Assembly: GCF_003985155.1 (NCBI RefSeq)
Contig: NZ_ML133686.1
Location: 404,001 to 468,000, forward strand
Length of the DNA stretch: 64,000 nt
From: Rhizobium vallis
GTDB lineage: Bacteria; Pseudomonadota; Alphaproteobacteria; Rhizobiales; Rhizobiaceae
Reading direction: 5' to 3'
The notes under the pieces are model-generated. The model worked only from the letters and a program-made list of their open reading frames with translations, made no database searches and was not told where the DNA came from. Each line of letters begins with the position of its first letter. Position 1 is the first letter of the stretch. A program made the position numbers and the translations under genes. Positions 10,293 to 18,740 of the stretch are shown piece by piece.

Positions 10293-10997
10293 ATGTCCAT
10301 GTCTTTCCGCCGCAGGAGCCTTGCCGCACTCCTCGCAGCCACCGTTCTCTCGCTCGGCCTGGGTGCTGCAAGTGCCGCAGAAGATGCCGTCATCGTCCCG
10401 CCGCCGGCCGTTGACGAGGCCGCAGGCTCAGGCACAGAGACCGCCATTTTCGCCGGAGGCTGTTTCTGGGGCGTCCAAGGCGTTTTCCAGCATGTGAAGG
10501 GTGTGGAGAGCGCCGTTTCCGGTTATGCCGGTGGCGATGCTGGAACGGCGCAGTATGAAACCGTCAGCACCGGTTCGACAGGTCACGCCGAATCCGTCCA
10601 GGTGCGGTTCGATCCGAAACAGGTGAGTTACGGCAAGTTGCTGCAGATCTTCTTCTCGGTGGCGCACAATCCGACGCAGCTGAATTTCCAGGGCCCGGAC
10701 CAGGGAACACAGTATCGTTCGGCGCTGTTCGTCGCCGATCCAGAGCAGCGTAAGGTTGCCGAGAACTATATCCGCCAGCTCGACAAGGCCCATGTCTTCC
10801 CGCAGCCGATCGTCACCAGGGTGAGCGATGCAACCGGCTTCTATCCCGCCGAAGCCTATCATCAGGATTTCCTGACGCTCAATCCGAACTATCCCTATAT
10901 CGTCTACAACGATCTGCCGAAAATCGAGAACCTGAAGTCGCTGTTCCCGGCCGACTACCGCAGCCAGCCGGTCCTCGTCAGGAAGGCCAAGGGTTGA
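10293..10997 (+). CDS. msrA: Exported peptide-methionine (S)-S-oxide reductase MsrA
   Basis: A 234-residue protein with a good ribosome site (GGAGGT, 6 nt before the ATG). It starts with an Arg-rich signal peptide ending near AAS-A-A (residues 1-29), so the enzyme is probably periplasmic. The catalytic motif AGGCFWG places the sulfenic-acid-forming Cys at residue 57; GYAGG and the GHAESVQV block also fit MsrA. It repairs oxidised methionine using a thiol reductant. Cys57 is the only cysteine in the whole protein, so the usual C-terminal resolving cysteines are absent. It is divergent from the macroglobulin gene. Confidence 0.95.
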   Translation: MSMSFRRRSLAALLAATVLSLGLGAASAAEDAVIVPPPAVDEAAGSGTETAIFAGGCFWGVQGVFQHVKGVESAVSGYAGGDAGTAQYETVSTGSTGHAESVQVRFDPKQVSYGKLLQIFFSVAHNPTQLNFQGPDQGTQYRSALFVADPEQRKVAENYIRQLDKAHVFPQPIVTRVSDATGFYPAEAYHQDFLTLNPNYPYIVYNDLPKIENLKSLFPADYRSQPVLVRKAKG

Positions 10998-11023
10998 TTA
11001 ATCCTTGGATCCCCGAGGTTTCA

Positions 11024-11050
11024 AGGGCGGCCACGGCGCCGCCCTTTTTG
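11024..11050 (+). terminator. Rho-independent terminator of msrA
   Basis: A perfect 9-bp stem, AAGGGCGGC (11024-11032) with GCCGCCCTT (11039-11047), encloses a 6-nt loop and runs into a T tract, 26 bp after the msrA stop. Confidence 0.85.
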
Positions 11051-11225
11051 TAGCGCTTCTTCCGGGTTAAGAATTGATCAACGTTAACAACATCTTAATT
11101 TGAGAAAATCGCGTTCCAACGCGGAACATATCATCAGGTTGCCCGTTACGATCATGAGTTTCGAGCAGGGAGGCTGCCGGAGCGGATCCCTCTTTCGAAG
11201 TATGTGCATAACAAGGGGACGTATC

Positions 11226-11666
11226 ATGGCCACCAATGTCGTGCGGCGCTGGCAACGAGATGATCTGATGAAACAGAGAGTATTGATCGTCGAAGATGAA
11301 TTCCTGATCGCTCTCGATCTCGGGGCGACGGTGGAAGGCATGGGGATGCAGGTCGCAGGCCTTGCGCATGATCGCGAGCAGGCGCTGCGGCTGGCGCCGC
11401 TTGCCGATATTGCCTTCGTCGACGTCAATCTCGCCGATGGCCCGACCGGGCCTGACATCGGCCGGCAATTGGCTGAACAGCACGGCATTGCCGTCGTCTT
11501 CATGACCGGCAATCCGGAGGTCGTCGCACATGGTGTCAAAGGCGCCGTCGGCGTGGTTCAGAAGCCGGTCATGCCGTCGGTCGTCGAACAGCTGGTGAAA
11601 TATCTTGCCGCGCGCCGCGTCGGCATGTTCGCAGTCGTTCCCAAACAGATGACGGTTTTTGCCTGA
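11226..11666 (+). CDS. Single-domain response regulator (CheY-like receiver)
   Basis: About 146 residues consisting almost only of a receiver domain. The acidic pair is in IVEDEF, the phospho-acceptor Asp in FVDVNLADG, the conserved Thr in VFMTGNP, and the Lys in VQKPV. No output domain follows. The ATG at 11226 is preferred because of an AAGGGG ribosome site just upstream; an internal ATG at 11268 (KQRVLIVEDE) would also give a complete receiver. Such stand-alone receivers usually act by protein-protein contact or as phosphate sinks. No histidine kinase is adjacent; the nearest starts at 25214. The partner cannot be named from the sequence. Confidence 0.85.
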   Translation: MATNVVRRWQRDDLMKQRVLIVEDEFLIALDLGATVEGMGMQVAGLAHDREQALRLAPLADIAFVDVNLADGPTGPDIGRQLAEQHGIAVVFMTGNPEVVAHGVKGAVGVVQKPVMPSVVEQLVKYLAARRVGMFAVVPKQMTVFA

Positions 11667-11680
11667 TTGGCGGGCTTGGA

Positions 11681-12385
11681 TCAGCTGGAAACGGCGGCAA
11701 GCTGTAGTTGAGGGTCGGTCTTTTCCGCTCCCGGCCCGCCATAGGCCTTGAGAAAGGTGCGGACGGCGTTTCGCGCCGCCCTTTCCAGTTCCTCATCGGT
11801 CGGCACGCCGCCGAAAAGGACGGTCATTTGCAGGTCGGCATTGCCGAGCGCCACGAACTGCCGGGCGGCGACGTCGAAATCGTCGATGACGAGTGCGCCC
11901 TTGTGGGCAAGCCGCGCGAGAAGTGCCGATAATGCCGTGGTCAGCTTGCCCGGTCCATGCTGGCGCCAGCTTTCGAAGAGATGCGGATACCGCTCGCCCT
12001 CGGTCTGCACCAGTTTGCGCAGGAATTTTCCGTCGTGGTTGCAGATGCAGTTCTTGTTGAGACGCACGACGAAAGCCGTCAGCTCGTCCTCCAGATTGTC
12101 GGCGCTGTCGGGGAAGGTCGACAGCATGGAGAAGAGCATGGTGTTGGCGCGGTTCATGACGTCCTCGACGACGGCGATGAACAGCGTTTCTTTCTCGCGG
12201 TAGTGATTATAGATCGTCTGGCGCGAAACGCAGGCGACGGCGGCGATCTCGTCGATGCTGGCTCCGGCAAAACCTTCGCGGCAGAAGACGTCGGCGGCGG
12301 CATCGAGGATCGACATACGCTTGGCGCATTGCCCACGCTGCGTATGCCCCGTCATCCTAGCTGCGGCCGTCATGCGATCTTTCAT
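11681..12385 (-). CDS. TetR-family transcriptional repressor
   Basis: About 234 residues. The N-terminal helix-turn-helix reads ILDAAADVFCREGFAGAS, then IAAVACVSRQTIYNHYREKE, the standard TetR DNA-binding pattern. The C-terminal half is a divergent ligand-binding domain. The ATG at 12385 is preferred over a TTG at 12421, which would put a likely operator inside the gene; an ATG at 12373 is also possible. It is divergent from a Bcr/CflA-type drug exporter with about 207 bp between the starts. That is the classic layout of a repressor controlling an efflux pump and itself. Confidence 0.9.
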   Translation of the reverse strand: MKDRMTAAARMTGHTQRGQCAKRMSILDAAADVFCREGFAGASIDEIAAVACVSRQTIYNHYREKETLFIAVVEDVMNRANTMLFSMLSTFPDSADNLEDELTAFVVRLNKNCICNHDGKFLRKLVQTEGERYPHLFESWRQHGPGKLTTALSALLARLAHKGALVIDDFDVAARQFVALGNADLQMTVLFGGVPTDEELERAARNAVRTFLKAYGGPGAEKTDPQLQLAAVSS

Positions 12386-12397
12386 GAGAGCGAGGAT

Positions 12398-12430
12398 AAG
12401 ACGTCTTGACGTTTTAGACAATGGCGTCTA
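12398..12430. promoter_or_regulatory. Candidate TetR operators between tetR-like gene and efflux gene
   Basis: Two inverted repeats sit close together: AAGACGTCTT, a perfect palindrome (12398-12407), and TAGAC-AATGGC-GTCTA (12415-12430). Both carry AGAC/GTCT half sites just upstream of the TetR start, where an autoregulatory operator is expected. Confidence 0.45.
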
Positions 12431-12454
12431 GTTTTACATCTGTGTCCAAATTTC

Positions 12455-12484
12455 TTGACACTCTGGTTCCGCAGCTGAAGATAT
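12455..12484 (+). promoter_or_regulatory. Candidate sigma-70 promoter for the efflux gene
   Basis: A perfect TTGACA (12455-12460) is followed after 18 bp by AGATAT (12479-12484), about 109 bp before the efflux start. It lies next to the candidate TetR operators, so repression is plausible. Confidence 0.4.
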
Positions 12485-12592
12485 GAGCTCCCAACTTCGT
12501 CTTCGCGCGAACGATCATCATTGAACCCCGAGAGCAATGCGGCGGAGCGACCATGCGCCGCCTCCGCTGCGCTTTTATGAAAGATCACCATT

Positions 12593-13792
12593 ATGACGGC
12601 TTCCTTCTTTCGCATTGCCCTCATTCTCGGCCTTCTCTCGGCCATCGGGCCTTTCGCCATCGACATGTATCTGCCTGCGCTGCCGTCTATCGGCCAGGAC
12701 CTGCATGCCGATAACAGCGTCACCCAGCTTACCCTTCTCGCCTTCTTCATTTCCTTTGCGCTCGCCCAGCTCGTCTACGGTCCGCTGTCAGATATGTGGG
12801 GCCGCAAGCTGCCGCTCTATCTCGGCATCGGCCTCTTCGCGGTCGCTTCGGTTGGCTGCGCGCTGGCGACCGATATCGAGACGCTGATTGCCTTCCGTTT
12901 CGTCCAGGGTATCGGCGGCGCGGCCGGCATGGTCATTCCGCGCGCCATCGTCCGCGATATGCACACCGGCGTGCAGGCCGCCCGCCTGATGTCGCTGCTG
13001 ATGCTGGTCTTCTCGATCTCGCCGATCCTTGCGCCGCTGACAGGCAGCGCGGTCATCGAGTTTTACGGCTGGCGCGGCGTGTTCTGGGCGGTCACCACCG
13101 CCGCCTTGATCGGCCTCGTCCTGCTCGCCACACAGCTCGACGAGACCCGGCCAGCCAAGGAGCGCAGTGGCAGCGGTCTCGGAAGCGCCATGACCGCCTA
13201 CCGGCGCCTGCTTGGCGACCGCAACTTCCTGACGCTAACCTTCATCGGCGGTCTCGGCATTTCGAGCTTCCTCGTCTATCTCGCCAACTCGCCCTTCGTG
13301 CTCATCCAGCATTATGGGCTGACGCCGACTGAATACAGCTTCGCCTTCTCGATCAATGCCGTGTCCTTCTTCGCGGTCTCGCAGGCGACGGGTTGGCTCG
13401 GCGAGCGTTTCGGCCTGGTGCGCGTCATGCGGATTGCGGTCAGCGCCTTTGCGCTTGCCATGATCGTCATGGCGGTGGTGATGGCCGCTGGTTTCAACCA
13501 GCTGCCTGTGATGGCGACCTTCCTCTTCATCGGCTACGGCTTCCTCGGCCTCGTCATTCCGACGAGCGCGGTGCTTGCGCTGGAGGATCATGGTGAGATC
13601 GCCGGCACGGCCTCGTCGCTGATGGGCACGCTGCATTTCGTGATCGCCGCGGCCGCCATGGTCATATCGAGCATCTTCTTCGACGGAACGGCCGTTCCGA
13701 TGGCCGCCGGCATCGCGCTTTGCGCCTTCTGCGCCTTCGTGCTGACGCAGGCAACGATCGGCCGCCGCGCCACCGTTGCCGCCGCCGAATGA
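12593..13792 (+). CDS. Bcr/CflA-family MFS multidrug efflux transporter
   Basis: A 399-residue MFS protein with about 12 hydrophobic segments. The N-terminus LLSAIGPFAIDMYLPALPSI is the hallmark of the drug:H+ antiporter-1 Bcr/CflA group. The loop 2-3 motif appears as GPLSDMWGRKLPL, and RFVQGIGGAAGMVIPRAIVRD is the conserved TM4-TM5 region. It is an inner-membrane proton-driven exporter; the substrate is unknown. Regulation by the divergent TetR protein is likely. Its length is normal for the family. Confidence 0.92.
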   Translation: MTASFFRIALILGLLSAIGPFAIDMYLPALPSIGQDLHADNSVTQLTLLAFFISFALAQLVYGPLSDMWGRKLPLYLGIGLFAVASVGCALATDIETLIAFRFVQGIGGAAGMVIPRAIVRDMHTGVQAARLMSLLMLVFSISPILAPLTGSAVIEFYGWRGVFWAVTTAALIGLVLLATQLDETRPAKERSGSGLGSAMTAYRRLLGDRNFLTLTFIGGLGISSFLVYLANSPFVLIQHYGLTPTEYSFAFSINAVSFFAVSQATGWLGERFGLVRVMRIAVSAFALAMIVMAVVMAAGFNQLPVMATFLFIGYGFLGLVIPTSAVLALEDHGEIAGTASSLMGTLHFVIAAAAMVISSIFFDGTAVPMAAGIALCAFCAFVLTQATIGRRATVAAAE

Positions 13793-13801
13793 TCAAGACA
13801 G

Positions 13802-13826
13802 GCCGCACCCGGTCTCCGGGTGCGGC
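13802..13826. terminator. Strong hairpin between convergent genes
   Basis: A perfect 11-bp stem GCCGCACCCGG / CCGGGTGCGGC with a 3-nt loop lies in the 76-bp gap between the efflux gene and the convergent LacI gene. No T tract follows on either strand, so a bidirectional terminator role is only likely from its position. Confidence 0.5.
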
Positions 13827-13868
13827 ACCTCATCCCATCGCGTGCTGCGAGCCGGGTCTGAGAGAGGC

Positions 13869-14906
13869 TCAGCGTGTGAGGGTGAAAGCGTCGCTTTCGC
13901 CGGGAACGAGTTCCATCGGCCAGATTCTGTTGCGGGCGCCCTGCGGGTAGTGCTCGGCATAGGCCGGCATGGTGGCGAGCAGGGTTTCGCCGAGCTGGGC
14001 GCCGAGATCGCGCAGCGACATGCGGAACGATGTCAGCGTCGGCTGCAGGAAATGGGTGCGCGGTTCGTCGCGGAAGCCGACGACGGCGAGGTCGCGGCCC
14101 GGCACGATTCCGGCTTCCGCAAGCCGCCGGTAAAGCCCGATCGCCATCAGTTCGTGGATCAGGATGATCGCGGTCGGCCGCTCTTCGATCATCAGAAGTT
14201 CGTGGCCGGCCTGATAGCCGCCCTGTTCGCTCGACTTGACGCGGATGACGAGAGCCGGATCGAAGGGAATATCGTGGCGTTTCAGCGCCTGGCGGTAACT
14301 GTCGAGGAAGATGTAGCCGAGGTTGATGTCGGAGGAGGGGGCGGCCACCGCGATCCGCCGATGGCCTTTTGCGACCAGCCGGTCGACACCGCGCGCTGCC
14401 ACGCCCTCGAAATCGAGATCCATCCAGGTGTAGCTGCCGCCGGACGCGCTGCGGCCAAGCGCCACGAAGGGAATGCGGGCCTTTTCCAGAAGCTCGATGC
14501 GCCGGTCGGTACGTCGCGTCGCCGAGATGATCATCGCGTCGACGAGGCGGCGCGCCACCATGCGCTTCAGATATTCATGCGGATCCTCGTCATCGGGGCA
14601 GGGCAGCATGACCAGATCGAGCTTGTGACGGGAAAAGACGCTCTGCAGCCCGTCGGTGACGCCGAGGAAGAAGTCGTCACTGTTTTCGACCGTCTCGCGG
14701 CTCACTTCGAGCATCAGACCGATGACGTTGGTCATGCCCTGACGAAGGCTGCGGCCTGACTGGTTGGCGACATAACCGAACTCTTCGGCGGCGGCGAGCA
14801 CGCGTCGGCGCGTTTCGTCGTTGACGTCAGGCTTGCCGTTCAGCGCACGGGACACGGTCCCGATCGAAATGTCGAGATGCTCGGCGAGCTGGCGGATTCC
14901 CTTCAT
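13869..14906 (-). CDS. LacI-family transcriptional regulator
   Basis: 345 residues. The N-terminal LacI helix-turn-helix reads IRQLAEHLDISIGTVSRALNGKPDV, followed by the hinge helix region (GRSLRQGMTNVIGLML). A periplasmic-binding-protein-like sensor domain follows, with ALGRSASGGSYTWMDLDFEG and a C-terminal VVGFRDEPRTHFLQPTLTSFRM block. Such proteins repress sugar or polyol uptake genes until a sugar binds. No sugar transporter or catabolic operon lies next to it, so its target is unknown. A second, only distantly similar LacI gene lies 81 bp upstream on the same strand. Confidence 0.93.
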   Translation of the reverse strand: MKGIRQLAEHLDISIGTVSRALNGKPDVNDETRRRVLAAAEEFGYVANQSGRSLRQGMTNVIGLMLEVSRETVENSDDFFLGVTDGLQSVFSRHKLDLVMLPCPDDEDPHEYLKRMVARRLVDAMIISATRRTDRRIELLEKARIPFVALGRSASGGSYTWMDLDFEGVAARGVDRLVAKGHRRIAVAAPSSDINLGYIFLDSYRQALKRHDIPFDPALVIRVKSSEQGGYQAGHELLMIEERPTAIILIHELMAIGLYRRLAEAGIVPGRDLAVVGFRDEPRTHFLQPTLTSFRMSLRDLGAQLGETLLATMPAYAEHYPQGARNRIWPMELVPGESDAFTLTR

Positions 14907-14987
14907 CTGCGACGATTTTCCTCCCTATCGGATCGCATCTGCTCCTTCTTGCCACAGGTTTGCGTCCGCGAAAAGCCGGGGAGGGGG

Positions 14988-16028
14988 TTACGGTTTGAAG
15001 CTCTGGCGGATAATGAGTTCCGGAATAACGCGTTCGTAACCCGCAGGCGCGTCCGGATTTTCAAGGCGCCGCTCCATCAGCTCGACGGCGCGTTGGGCCA
15101 TGGTCATCGGATCCTGGCGGAAGGTGGTCAACTGATAGCTCAGCCAGGAGGATTCCGGAACGTCGTCGAAGCCGATGACGGCGACATCCTCGGGGATGCG
15201 CAGCCGCGCTTCCTGGCGCGCGACGTCCATCAGTCCGAAGGCGATCAGGTCGTTGGCGCAGAAGATGGCGTCGGGCTTTATTCTCTCCGACAAGAGTGCG
15301 CGTCCGGCGGTGACGCCGCCCTCATAATCGGAATCTCCGCCGCGTGCGACGATAACGGATGCGCCGAGCGACTCGGCCGTCGAAAGGAAGGCGTTTTCGC
15401 GCTCGACGATAGCTGGCGTTCCCGAGTTGGAGCCGATGACCGCCAGGCGCCGTCTGCCGCTCTCGTAAAAGGCGGTTGCGGCCTTGCGCGAGGCTTCGGA
15501 GTTGCCGGCGCGCACATGGTCGGCGTCGGGCTCCGAGCGGCCGATGACGACGAGCGGCTGACCGTTTCGCTGCGCAAGCTCGAGGAAACTCGCCGGAGGC
15601 GAGCCGGACAGGATGATGATCGCCTCGGCACGGTGGCCGATCAGCATCTTCTGGGCGGCGAGCAGTTCGTCTTCCGTCTGGCCGGTGTTGATGAGGATCG
15701 GAATGCTGCCGCGCCGGATCAGCGATTTGGCAAGTGCGGCCGCCAGATGGGCGCGAAAACCCACTTCCGGCCGGGTGGCGACGATACCGACAAGGCGGCT
15801 CTGGTTGGCAAGCACGCCGCGCGCCAGGTCGTTGACGTGGTAGCCGAGTTCTTGGGCCGCCCGCAGCACCTTTTCGCGCGTCGCCGGGGCAACGCTTGCG
15901 CCCGGTGTGAAGGTGCGCGAAACGGCGGAGCGCGAAACGCCCGCCAATTGCGCCACCTGCTCGGCGCTGACGAAGCGCATGCGCTCCTTTTTCGAAGGCT
16001 TGCCGTTCTTCACCGGACCATCATTCAT
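14988..16028 (-). CDS. LacI-family transcriptional regulator
   Basis: 346 residues. A short Lys-rich leader precedes the LacI helix-turn-helix FVSAEQVAQLAGVSRSAVSRTF. The hinge region (LARGVLANQSRLVGIVATRP) and a sugar-binding-protein-like domain follow, ending with DVAVIGFDDVPESSWLSYQLTTFRQ. A GAGGGAAA ribosome site supports the ATG at 16028. It is the first gene of a tandem LacI pair. No carbohydrate operon is adjacent, so it either acts elsewhere or its target was rearranged away. The effector is unknown. Confidence 0.93.
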   Translation of the reverse strand: MNDGPVKNGKPSKKERMRFVSAEQVAQLAGVSRSAVSRTFTPGASVAPATREKVLRAAQELGYHVNDLARGVLANQSRLVGIVATRPEVGFRAHLAAALAKSLIRRGSIPILINTGQTEDELLAAQKMLIGHRAEAIIILSGSPPASFLELAQRNGQPLVVIGRSEPDADHVRAGNSEASRKAATAFYESGRRRLAVIGSNSGTPAIVERENAFLSTAESLGASVIVARGGDSDYEGGVTAGRALLSERIKPDAIFCANDLIAFGLMDVARQEARLRIPEDVAVIGFDDVPESSWLSYQLTTFRQDPMTMAQRAVELMERRLENPDAPAGYERVIPELIIRQSFKP

Positions 16029-16225
16029 CGGCTTTCCCTCAATGCTCCATTGCGCGGCAGATGCCTGCCTTCAGGAATGCTCGACGATCAGCATGAAAAG
16101 CGCAACGGAACAAGCACTGAAGAACGGTGATTGGCACGATTTGGCAATTCCGCCGGCTCCAACCGTATAAAGGAGCGATGGCAGTCAGTTGACACCAGGT
16201 GCGGGCAATTCTCATTGCGAGGGAG

Positions 16226-16254
16226 AACCGAGGCTGCCGCAGGCAACCTCGGTT
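16226..16254 (-). terminator. Hairpin downstream of the small secreted-protein gene
   Basis: AACCGAGG (16226-16233) pairs with CCTCGGTT (16247-16254), with an inner TGCC/GGCA stem. It sits 47 bp past the stop of the 16301-16615 gene. There is no clear T tract, so it is a weak terminator call. Confidence 0.45.
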
Positions 16255-16300
16255 TGGGGGCGAAAGTCAGCCGCGAAACGAGTGAGGGTCTTCTGACCGG

Positions 16301-16615
16301 TTACTCGCAGACGCGTACCGTTTCGGTATGATAACCGCCGTCATAGCGGTTGCGGACGTCGCGGTCCTCATACCAGCATCTCGGCGCGGGTTCGACATAG
16401 CGCGGACCATCAACATAACGGGGGCCGTCGACGTAGCGAGGGCCGTTATTGACGAGGGCGCCTCCAATCAGGCCGCCGACAACACCTGCAGCAACCCCGC
16501 CAGCGATGATGCGGCCGGTATTGTTGTGGTGATGATGGTCACGCGCGGCAGCGGGCTGAATGGCCGATCCAACAAGGGCCGTCGCGATCAACAGGCTGCT
16601 AATAATTCTCTTCAT
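16301..16615 (-). CDS. Small exported protein with glycine-zipper segment and GPRYVD repeats
   Basis: About 104 residues from an ATG at 16615 with a strong GAGGAG ribosome site. It has a signal peptide (MKRIISSLLIATALVGSAIQPAAA), a His-rich patch (RDHHHHNN) and a Gly-rich membrane-like stretch (IIAGGVAAGVVGGLIGGALV) like the glycine zippers of small outer-membrane lipoproteins. Three tandem copies of GPRYVD/E follow, then a C-terminal part with two Cys (RCWYEDRDVRN and VRVCE). There is no lipobox. It is probably a periplasmic or surface protein; the function is unknown. The repeat is also visible in the DNA as three 15-bp units near 16395-16445. Confidence 0.8.
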   Translation of the reverse strand: MKRIISSLLIATALVGSAIQPAAARDHHHHNNTGRIIAGGVAAGVVGGLIGGALVNNGPRYVDGPRYVDGPRYVEPAPRCWYEDRDVRNRYDGGYHTETVRVCE

Positions 16616-16817
16616 AACATTCTCCTCAGTGGCTGGCACCTCACCCCCTATAGAGGAGAAATGCCGCAGCACGGCGTTTGTTCGTTCAAATTTTGCGCCT
16701 TTTAAGGCAAATCGACCGCCGCTGTTGCCAAAAATACATAAAACGACGCAACAGACATCGGTTTTTTGCGCTTCGTACCGAAGGCCCGTAGCGACGTCGC
16801 TGCGCCGATATCCGGGA

Positions 16818-18716
16818 TCAGGTGGCCGATTCGGTCGCGGTCGTTTCTTCCAGCACCTCCTCGGGAATGTCGTCGAAGGATGCGTAGTTGAGGTTATAAA
16901 GCTTCGAATAGAGCTTGCCGTTCTTCATCAACTGCTGGTGGTTGCCGCTCTCGACGATCTCCCCATTCTGCAGCACGATGATGCGGTCGGCTTCGCGGAT
17001 CGTCGCCAGACGGTGGGCGATGACGAGGCCGGTACGGTTTTCGAGCAGCTTCACCAGCGCCTTCTGGATCAGCATCTCGGTATAGCTGTCGATATTGGCC
17101 GTCGCCTCGTCGAGCACGAGGATCTTGGCGTCGGCCACCAGCGCGCGGGCGAAGGAGAGGAGCTGGCGCTGGCCGAGCGAAAGATTGCCGCCGCGCTCGC
17201 CGAGCATGCCGTCATAGCCTTCCGGCAGGCGCATGATGAAGTCGTGTGCGCCGACAGCCTTGGCGGCTTCGATCACCTGTTCGCGGGTGGCTTCCGACTT
17301 GTGGTAGCGGATATTTTCGAAGACGGTGCCGGTGAACAGAAAAGGCTCCTGCAGCACCATGGCGATCTGCTGGCCGAGTGAGTCCTGTGTCAGCTCCCGT
17401 ACGTCATGCCCGCCGACCAGCACCTGCCCCTGCTGCACCTCATAGAAGCGGTGGATCAGCGACATGCAGCTCGACTTGCCCGATCCCGTCGGGCCGACGA
17501 GAGCGACCGTCTCGCCCGGGTTTACCTTGAAGCTCACATGTTTCAACACCGGATGCTTGGGATTGTAGCCGAAAACGACATCGCGGAATTGCACCGAGCC
17601 GTCCATCTCGGCCGACAGCACCTTGGCGTCGGGCGCATCCTTGATGTCGACCGGCACGTCGAGCACATCGGTCAGACGCTGGCCAGATGCCATGGCGCGT
17701 TGCATGACCGAATATTGCAGGGTCAGCGAACGGATCGGGTCGAAGAAGCGCTGGATGTAGAAGAGGAAGGCGACGAGCACGCCGACGTCGAGCGCCTGGT
17801 TCAGGACGCGCGCGCCACCGACGACGATGACGAGCGCCATGGCGATACCGGTCAGCGAATCGACGATCGGCACCATGATCTGGGCATAACGCGCCGCCGT
17901 GAGGTGCGTCAGCAGATTGGCACGCGCCTTGTCGTCATAGAGCATGAAGTTGACGTCCTGCCGATCCATGCTCTGGACGGCGCGAACACCATGGATTGCT
18001 TCGGCAAGCGCGCCGTTCGCAACCGAATTCGTCTCATGCGCGGCCATGAAGGATTTGCGCGCCAGCGGCAGCCAGAACAGGCGCACGACAAAGAGCACCG
18101 GCAGCACGGAAAGGGTCAGCAGACCGAGCTTGAAATCGAGATAGAGCATCACGAAGACGATGCCGAAGAGCAGGAAGATATCGCCGACCGACAGTACGCA
18201 AGTTTCGAGAAATTCCTGCATCGAGTTGACGTCGCCCTGCAGGCGCGACATCAGCCGACCGACCTCGGTTTTGTCCATGAAGGAGAGCGACACGCGCTGG
18301 AGATGCGAGAACATCGCCTTGCGGATATCGAAGAGCACGTTTTCCGCGACGCCGCCGACCAGCATTTCCTGCCAATAGCTGGCGCCATAGTTGATGAGAA
18401 TGGCGATGAGGAAGGCGACGATCGCCAAGGTCAGCGCCGAATGACTGCCGCCGGGCTGCATGCCGTGGTCGATCGCGTAGCGGATGATCAGCGGGATGAG
18501 GAGCTGCATGCTGGTGAAAACAAGCACCGAAATGACTGACAGGAGGACATCGCGGCGATAGGGATGCACATAGGCCCAGATGCGCTTGACGATGTTGGAA
18601 TCGAAGACCTTGCCGAAGATCTCCTCTTCCACGCGCTGCGAGCCGACGACCGCCCGTGGCGGACGCCTGCCATCCTCGCGAACATCAGCACGCTCGGTTT
18701 CCAGTTCCTCGGCCAT
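16818..18716 (-). CDS. ABC exporter half-transporter with consensus Walker B (subunit of a heterodimer)
   Basis: 632 residues: a cytoplasmic leader (1-50), six membrane segments (about 55-330) and a nucleotide-binding domain. Walker A is GPTGSGKSS (408-416), the Q-loop VLQEPFLFTG, Walker B ILVLDEATANID with the catalytic Glu present (E537), and the switch His in IAHRL. The signature is LSLGQ (512-516) rather than LSGGQ. It starts 24 bp after the next ABC gene stops, with a GGAGGAATT ribosome site, so both are co-transcribed. The altered signature fits the altered Walker B of the partner: together they would form one degenerate and one active ATP site. The substrate is unknown (lipid, drug or peptide). 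Confidence 0.93.
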   Translation of the reverse strand: MAEELETERADVREDGRRPPRAVVGSQRVEEEIFGKVFDSNIVKRIWAYVHPYRRDVLLSVISVLVFTSMQLLIPLIIRYAIDHGMQPGGSHSALTLAIVAFLIAILINYGASYWQEMLVGGVAENVLFDIRKAMFSHLQRVSLSFMDKTEVGRLMSRLQGDVNSMQEFLETCVLSVGDIFLLFGIVFVMLYLDFKLGLLTLSVLPVLFVVRLFWLPLARKSFMAAHETNSVANGALAEAIHGVRAVQSMDRQDVNFMLYDDKARANLLTHLTAARYAQIMVPIVDSLTGIAMALVIVVGGARVLNQALDVGVLVAFLFYIQRFFDPIRSLTLQYSVMQRAMASGQRLTDVLDVPVDIKDAPDAKVLSAEMDGSVQFRDVVFGYNPKHPVLKHVSFKVNPGETVALVGPTGSGKSSCMSLIHRFYEVQQGQVLVGGHDVRELTQDSLGQQIAMVLQEPFLFTGTVFENIRYHKSEATREQVIEAAKAVGAHDFIMRLPEGYDGMLGERGGNLSLGQRQLLSFARALVADAKILVLDEATANIDSYTEMLIQKALVKLLENRTGLVIAHRLATIREADRIIVLQNGEIVESGNHQQLMKNGKLYSKLYNLNYASFDDIPEEVLEETTATESAT

Positions 18717-18740
18717 CTCAATTCCTCCAGCGCCGGTTTC

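Noticed and set aside
16395-16445. Short tandem repeats as a CRISPR-like array
   Set aside because: They are 15-bp in-frame coding units of the secreted protein, with no spacers.
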